A stretch of DNA of 58,432 bases from a virus. The stretch lies in IMG/VR virus record IMGVR_UViG_3300047476_001256, positions 1-58,432 of that record; one strand, given 5' to 3'. Positions 54,986 through 58,432 of the stretch are shown in pieces. The position numbers and the translations under genes were made by a program. The notes beneath the pieces are model-generated. The model did not search any database and was not told the DNA's origin. It saw only the letters and a list, made by a program, of their open reading frames with translations. Numbering within the stretch: position 1 is the first letter of the stretch; the number at the start of each line of letters is the position of its first letter.

Positions 54986-55635
54986 TATTTTTCTCCTAAT
55001 AGTTTGGTGATTAATTTACCAGAACCTTTTTTAAGTGCGTTACTCAATGATGTCTGATTAAATCCACCACCCTCATCTACTATGAGAGTTGACATTGAGA
55101 TTTCAGACGAACTTTCTTCTACTATAACCTCTTTGTCCTTTTTACCATCTTTATACAATGTTCCTTTCAAACGAATTACCACTTCTTCTTCTCCACTATG
55201 GAATACTGAAATGTTTTTCTTAGTAGATAGAACATCTAAAAATATAATTGAAACTTTTAATTTTTGTGTTGCGGATGGTGCCAAATCGTATCCTTTTTCT
55301 TGTAGATACTCTTCTAAAATGTTCTTAACACCGAATTCTAATTTTCTATTTCCTGCCAATTTACCAATTTTAACTTCATTGGTAACACCTTCTATCCAAA
55401 TATATTGTTCTTCATCATACCAAATATTACCAGGCATATTTTTGAATGAACCATTGAATTTATGGTCAAACCATGTTCCAACTTTTGCAGGTAATTCACT
55501 ACCACTATAATGTAAACCAACCATTGTAAATTGGAATAGTAATGCAATGATTACCCATGCCAATCCAATGTATGCAAGTGAAGATAATAATATATCGTTC
55601 CAATTTTCTTTTATTTCTAATAACTTTGCTTTCAT
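54985..55635 (-). CDS. Membrane protein with exported beta domain (216 aa)
   Basis: One transmembrane helix (~15-40, LAYIGLAWVIIALLFQFTMV) then a soluble domain with GNRKLEFGVKNILEEYLQEK and VVIRLKGTLYKDGKK. Resembles an assembly or anchoring factor for the following secreted proteins. Starts after a TATATTTAT box. Confidence 0.55.
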   Translation of the reverse strand: MKAKLLEIKENWNDILLSSLAYIGLAWVIIALLFQFTMVGLHYSGSELPAKVGTWFDHKFNGSFKNMPGNIWYDEEQYIWIEGVTNEVKIGKLAGNRKLEFGVKNILEEYLQEKGYDLAPSATQKLKVSIIFLDVLSTKKNISVFHSGEEEVVIRLKGTLYKDGKKDKEVIVEESSSEISMSTLIVDEGGGFNQTSLSNALKKGSGKLITKLLGEK

Positions 55636-55657
55636 ATCCGTTTTTACTTTTACGAAT

Positions 55658-55666
55658 ATAAATATA
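55658..55666 (-). promoter_or_regulatory. TATATTTAT box (candidate late promoter)
   Basis: 23 bases upstream of the ATG at 55635; no TTTGG at the expected distance. Confidence 0.48.
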
Positions 55667-55684
55667 AGTTACTGACTTAAATCA

Positions 55685-55876
55685 TTAGTAATCTGTGTTA
55701 TCTTTACCAAAACTACTCAAATAATGATGTATTGGTGTCCAAATACAATATACACCAATTGCTTCTAAAAATGAAAGTTTTGGTAACATTGGAATAAGTT
55801 GAGTCAAATAAGATATTGCCAAACCTATAACACAAGTAACGATTATAACATTTAATGTAATTTTTAATTTTTCCAT
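55685..55876 (-). CDS. Two-helix membrane protein (63 aa)
   Basis: Hydrophobic segments (ITLNVIIVTCVIGLAISYL and LEAIGVYCIWTPIHHYL). Starts directly after the 55881-55912 promoter. Function unknown. Confidence 0.5.
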   Translation of the reverse strand: MEKLKITLNVIIVTCVIGLAISYLTQLIPMLPKLSFLEAIGVYCIWTPIHHYLSSFGKDNTDY

Positions 55877-55880
55877 AAAT

Positions 55881-55912
55881 GTAATATACGAAAATATTTT
55901 AACTACACCAAA
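55881..55912 (-). promoter_or_regulatory. Host-type promoter TTTGG-N19-TATATTAC
   Basis: TTTGG at 55908-55912 and TATATTAC at 55881-55888, spacer 19. It overlaps the end of the SGNH-like gene. Confidence 0.65.
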
Positions 55913-56733
55913 TTATTTTTAATTATATGATTATACATCAATTCAAATAAATCATTGTAAGCAAGTTCTCCCAAATGGCCACCTATATCCATTATCCATC
56001 CACTTTTTTCGTATTCTCTATCACTATTTCCTTTTAAAACATTATATTTAGATATATCAATATCTTTAACTACAATTTTTTCTGCTTTTTTTGCATAGTA
56101 TTGTGTAAAACAAAAATTCATTTTTTCCAAAATAGTATCATCTGAATTAATAGATAAATAATTTTTAGGGTTTATCTCTTGCAACCAACTTTCTCTAGCA
56201 GTTAAAACATTCGAATCCAACTTACCCATATTTAAAAATAAATGTGGAATATTTTTTTGTTTGAAAAAATTATGTAATGCAATTGTATAAAGAATAGTAT
56301 CATCTGTTCCTTTGGGTTCAAATTTTAATAAAAGATGATTTCCACTATCATGTGATGGTATTAAACCAGTATATCCATGAAGTTTTCTATTCGGAGAATC
56401 TCCTAAATATGATTTTTCAGATTCTTCTTTTAATTTATTATATTCTAAATTTATAGAATTATCTAAAATTAAACTTCTTTCAGGATGAGACCATCCAATT
56501 ATAACAAAATCAAAATCATTTTTAGAACAATCTATCAATGTTCTACGAAAAATCGATTCATTACTGGAACCCAATGCAGATGCAATATAACTAGATTTTG
56601 CATCCAATTCATTTTCTTTGTAAAACAAATTAGACAATAGACTCTTATCCGATAAAATATAATTTGGAGAAATCATAGAATCGGGATACAAAAAAGAGCA
56701 ACTATTCCAATATAACCTTTTTTTATTTTCCAC
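55903..56733 (-). CDS. SGNH-like hydrolase, GTG start (276 aa)
   Basis: GTG start overlaps the upstream TAG (TAGTG). YWNSCSFLYPDS, FVIIGWSHPERSL and the end IMDIGGHLGELAYNDLFELM (Gly-Gly-His) resemble phage SGNH-type proteins with Ser/Cys near the start and a His late. Sequence is AT-rich, like the 33048 gene. Substrate unknown. Confidence 0.5.
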   Translation of the reverse strand: MENKKRLYWNSCSFLYPDSMISPNYILSDKSLLSNLFYKENELDAKSSYIASALGSSNESIFRRTLIDCSKNDFDFVIIGWSHPERSLILDNSINLEYNKLKEESEKSYLGDSPNRKLHGYTGLIPSHDSGNHLLLKFEPKGTDDTILYTIALHNFFKQKNIPHLFLNMGKLDSNVLTARESWLQEINPKNYLSINSDDTILEKMNFCFTQYYAKKAEKIVVKDIDISKYNVLKGNSDREYEKSGWIMDIGGHLGELAYNDLFELMYNHIIKNNLV

Positions 56734-57572
56734 TATGATAGTAAGTGATAATACTCCTTGAAGTGTTTAATCCTATCTGCCAATCCGATTGTTCCACCGT
56801 TTACTCTTTTAGTAATCTTTGTTACAACTGCATCCGTTGCTCCTTCATCTGCCATTTTATGTAAACCATTTTTAGAGAAGAACCAAGCTGCTGATAGCAA
56901 TGCGTAGTCAGTTGCAACTTTCTCTGGATTTGTAGTCATATCTTCGCCGATTGATTTACCAAATGCAGTGTAGTTATCTTTACCTGTTAATTGAATGTAT
57001 CCTCTACCACAGAATTTTGCACCATCACCACTACTTTCAGGACCATTACCCATTCTACCACCATATACTTTGTTAGCAATTTTTTGTGGTTGTCTTGCGT
57101 ATTGATTTGCAATTGCTTCGGTTGGGAAATACTTTTTGAATATACCCATCAAACCTTTTGCCGAATAGTTTAAGTTTTCTTTTGTAAGTCTAAATCCACC
57201 ACTTTCATGCCCACATTGTGCTAAGAAGTGTGCTAATCTCAATGGAGTATTAATTTGGAATTTTGCAGCAGTGTCAGGAATCATTTTAATTACTGCATCT
57301 GGAATATGTCCTTTTAATTTGTCTAATTTTAATCCACCAACAGGTACGATTGGAGTTGGTTCAACAGGTGCAACTGATACACCACTATGACCCATAATCA
57401 TTTCCCATGTCTTAGGGCCTACAATACCATCTGCAGGTAATCCGTGTTTTGTTTGAAATTCTTTTACGGCCGCTTCTGTTTTTGGGCCAAAGTTAGTAAC
57501 AGCTGGAGAGATACCTAATTTCTCTTGCATCAACTTTACATTTTCATTATTGTCACCTTTTCTTAACAACAT
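56733..57572 (-). CDS. GH19 endolysin with peptidoglycan-binding domain (279 aa)
   Basis: Residues ~5-62: PG_binding_1 domain (LRKGDNNENVKLMQEKLGIS, DGIVGPKTWEMI). From ~95: GH19 chitinase-type muramidase with HFLAQCGHESGGFRLTKENL (catalytic Glu), FCGRGYIQLTGKDNYTAF and a C-terminal helical end. Degrades peptidoglycan for lysis. No signal peptide, so release requires a holin. Confidence 0.88.
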   Translation of the reverse strand: MLLRKGDNNENVKLMQEKLGISPAVTNFGPKTEAAVKEFQTKHGLPADGIVGPKTWEMIMGHSGVSVAPVEPTPIVPVGGLKLDKLKGHIPDAVIKMIPDTAAKFQINTPLRLAHFLAQCGHESGGFRLTKENLNYSAKGLMGIFKKYFPTEAIANQYARQPQKIANKVYGGRMGNGPESSGDGAKFCGRGYIQLTGKDNYTAFGKSIGEDMTTNPEKVATDYALLSAAWFFSKNGLHKMADEGATDAVVTKITKRVNGGTIGLADRIKHFKEYYHLLS

Positions 57573-57593
57573 AATTTATAAGTTTAATTTCTT

Positions 57594-57602
57594 ATAAATA
57601 TA
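57594..57602 (-). promoter_or_regulatory. TATATTTAT box (candidate late promoter)
   Basis: 22 bases upstream of the endolysin ATG; identical to the box before the nuclease, CsgG-like and 54985 genes. Confidence 0.5.
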
Positions 57603-57605
57603 ATG

Positions 57606-58088
57606 TTATATCTTAAACTTACCTTTGTAGTTTATAATTTTTACTGGAATGTTTTTAAGTAGTGCAAATGCAGCCATTAAACGAGTATTCCCTGCTAATA
57701 AAAATAATTTACCATCCTCATCTCTTAATACTATTGGTGGTGGGACAGGTCTACCAGTTGAATATGCATTTACCAAACTACCCCAATCTCTATTATATTT
57801 GTCTGAAAGTGTAATTAAAACATCCGATGGATATTCTGCATCAATTATTTCAGACACATCACTATTCATTAAAGATTTGAATTGAACATCTGAAAGTTTA
57901 ACAGGTTTAGATGATTTCATAATATCAATCATTTCTTCCTTACTTTCAAATGCATTAGGTGCAACTCTTTTAGTATTATCATTTTTGAAATACTCATTAG
58001 TTTCACTCTTATATTCTTTATCTGTGTAATCTCTTATTACAACATCTTTAGAATAGTATGATTCTTTTAAAAGAGATAATAATTTCAT
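57606..58088 (-). CDS. ParB/Srx-like protein (160 aa)
   Basis: Start at MKLLSLLKESYYS, next to the upstream stop; 31 earlier codons read the small basic gene in another frame. The end PPPIVLRDEDGKLFLLAGNT followed by RLMAAFALLKNIPVKI matches ParB/sulfiredoxin folds, which bind nucleotides or DNA. Shares the L-x-x-LLKE N-terminus with the 47887 protein. Confidence 0.62.
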   Translation of the reverse strand: MKLLSLLKESYYSKDVVIRDYTDKEYKSETNEYFKNDNTKRVAPNAFESKEEMIDIMKSSKPVKLSDVQFKSLMNSDVSEIIDAEYPSDVLITLSDKYNRDWGSLVNAYSTGRPVPPPIVLRDEDGKLFLLAGNTRLMAAFALLKNIPVKIINYKGKFKI

Positions 58089-58089
58089 T

Positions 58090-58224
58090 TTATCTGCCTT
58101 GTCCTTTGTATTTCTTTGGTTTTGGAGTATGCTTGTTATAACTCTTTGTACCAGAACCTGGACCAGTTTTTCTCTTACCAAACGATGTTTTTTGAGAAGA
58201 ACTACTACCTTTTGCTTTTGCCAT
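58090..58224 (-). CDS. Small basic Gly/Ser/Lys-rich protein (44 aa)
   Basis: MAKAKGSSSSQKTSFGKRKT then GPGSGTKSYNKHTPKPKKYK and GQGR. Extremely basic, probably nucleic-acid binding. Stop and next ATG are separated by one base. Confidence 0.48.
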   Translation of the reverse strand: MAKAKGSSSSQKTSFGKRKTGPGSGTKSYNKHTPKPKKYKGQGR

Positions 58225-58253
58225 AATTGGTTATTTTCCGATTTACTTTACTT

Positions 58254-58432
58254 TTACTTTTTTGTTGTCTTAGTTGCTTTTTTAGTTGCTGGTTTTTTTA
58301 CTTTATCAGCTACTTTTGCAACTTCAGCTACTGCAGTCTTTACTTTTTCTGCTTTAGCTTTTGCTTTCTTAACTACAACTTTAACTTCTTCAACTTTCTC
58401 TTCGATTGCATCTGGAATGTTGTTGTTGTTTG
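58254..58432 (-). CDS. Lys/Ala-rich C-terminal tail of a truncated protein
   Basis: The frame runs off the right edge. The visible end is Lys/Ala/Val/Thr-rich (VKVVVKKAKAKAEKVKTAVA and KKPATKKATKTTKK), like histone-H1 tails. Fits a DNA-binding or DNA-condensing protein; the N-terminus lies outside the window. Confidence 0.55.
   Translation of the reverse strand, partial: NNNNIPDAIEEKVEEVKVVVKKAKAKAEKVKTAVAEVAKVADKVKKPATKKATKTTKK

Noticed and set aside
1-58432. CRISPR arrays, insertion sequences, rRNA genes
   Set aside because: No regularly spaced direct repeats, transposase motifs or full rRNA were seen. The 5S-like stretch at 43969-44039 is only a short match.
1-58432. Shine-Dalgarno sites
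   Set aside because: Starts are preceded by A/T-rich sequence (for example AAATAAT-ATG or AAGTT-ATG) and not GGAGG, as is usual for Bacteroidota, so SD was not used to choose starts.

Overview
The window looks like a segment of a large, AT-rich tailed-phage genome infecting a Bacteroidota host. Nearly every supportable gene lies on the minus strand. Genes are tightly packed, often with 1-8 nt overlaps (TAATG, ATGA, TAGTG), and start codons lack Shine-Dalgarno sequences and sit in A/T-rich leaders. Sixteen places carry TTTGG-N19-TAnnTTT(G), which matches the host-type Bacteroidota sigma promoter (-33 TTTG, -7 TAnnTTTG). Phage-type genes include GP88, a GH19 endolysin, a WGR-domain ATP-dependent DNA ligase, a GIY-YIG/ParB-like fusion, a MoxR/VWA pair and a large tRNA array. 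No terminase, portal or capsid gene is visible, so this is an accessory/early-gene and lysis/host-surface portion of a larger genome.

Layout (transcription runs right to left). 0-19 kb: many tiny genes, dominated by a divergent paralogous family that opens with M-x-TIKNI and ends in an amphipathic helix, plus zinc-finger, SWIM, zincin-like and 3D-domain proteins. 19-33 kb: GP88, a ParB-like protein fused to a GIY-YIG domain, WGR-DNA ligase, HAD phosphatase, SPFH/prohibitin, YubB-like protein, then the MoxR AAA+ and VWA/HExxH pair. The intergenic gaps here carry a repeated ATCAACGAGTTAT palindrome. 33-38 kb: glycosyltransferase-like, cpREC-like, SGNH and metallophosphoesterase genes.

38.3-44.5 kb is an RNA island. 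It holds 24 canonical tRNAs covering all 20 amino acids, a complete tmRNA (acceptor pairing, T-arm, tag ending DYAVAA), at least three enlarged or degenerate tRNA-like RNAs, several ~70-160 nt RNAs closed by long AT-rich terminal stems, and a ~1.3 kb protein-free, hairpin-rich transcription unit. That last unit, with an embedded tRNA-like domain and GNRA hairpins, is a candidate for a giant ornate phage RNA (GOLLD/ROOL-like or a new class). An RNase H-like protein (YkuK/DUF458) is encoded inside the array.

45-58.4 kb encodes an unusual set of exported proteins: a secreted nonspecific nuclease, an outer-membrane barrel with long Ser/Ala and Lys/Glu linkers, several lipoproteins (two with T9SS-sorting-like domains), a CsgG-like protein, and C-type-lectin/cohesin/dockerin-like proteins. 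These are followed by a holin candidate, the GH19 endolysin and a second ParB-like protein. Four of these units start downstream of an identical TATATTTAT box without a TTTGG -35, suggesting a second (late) promoter class.
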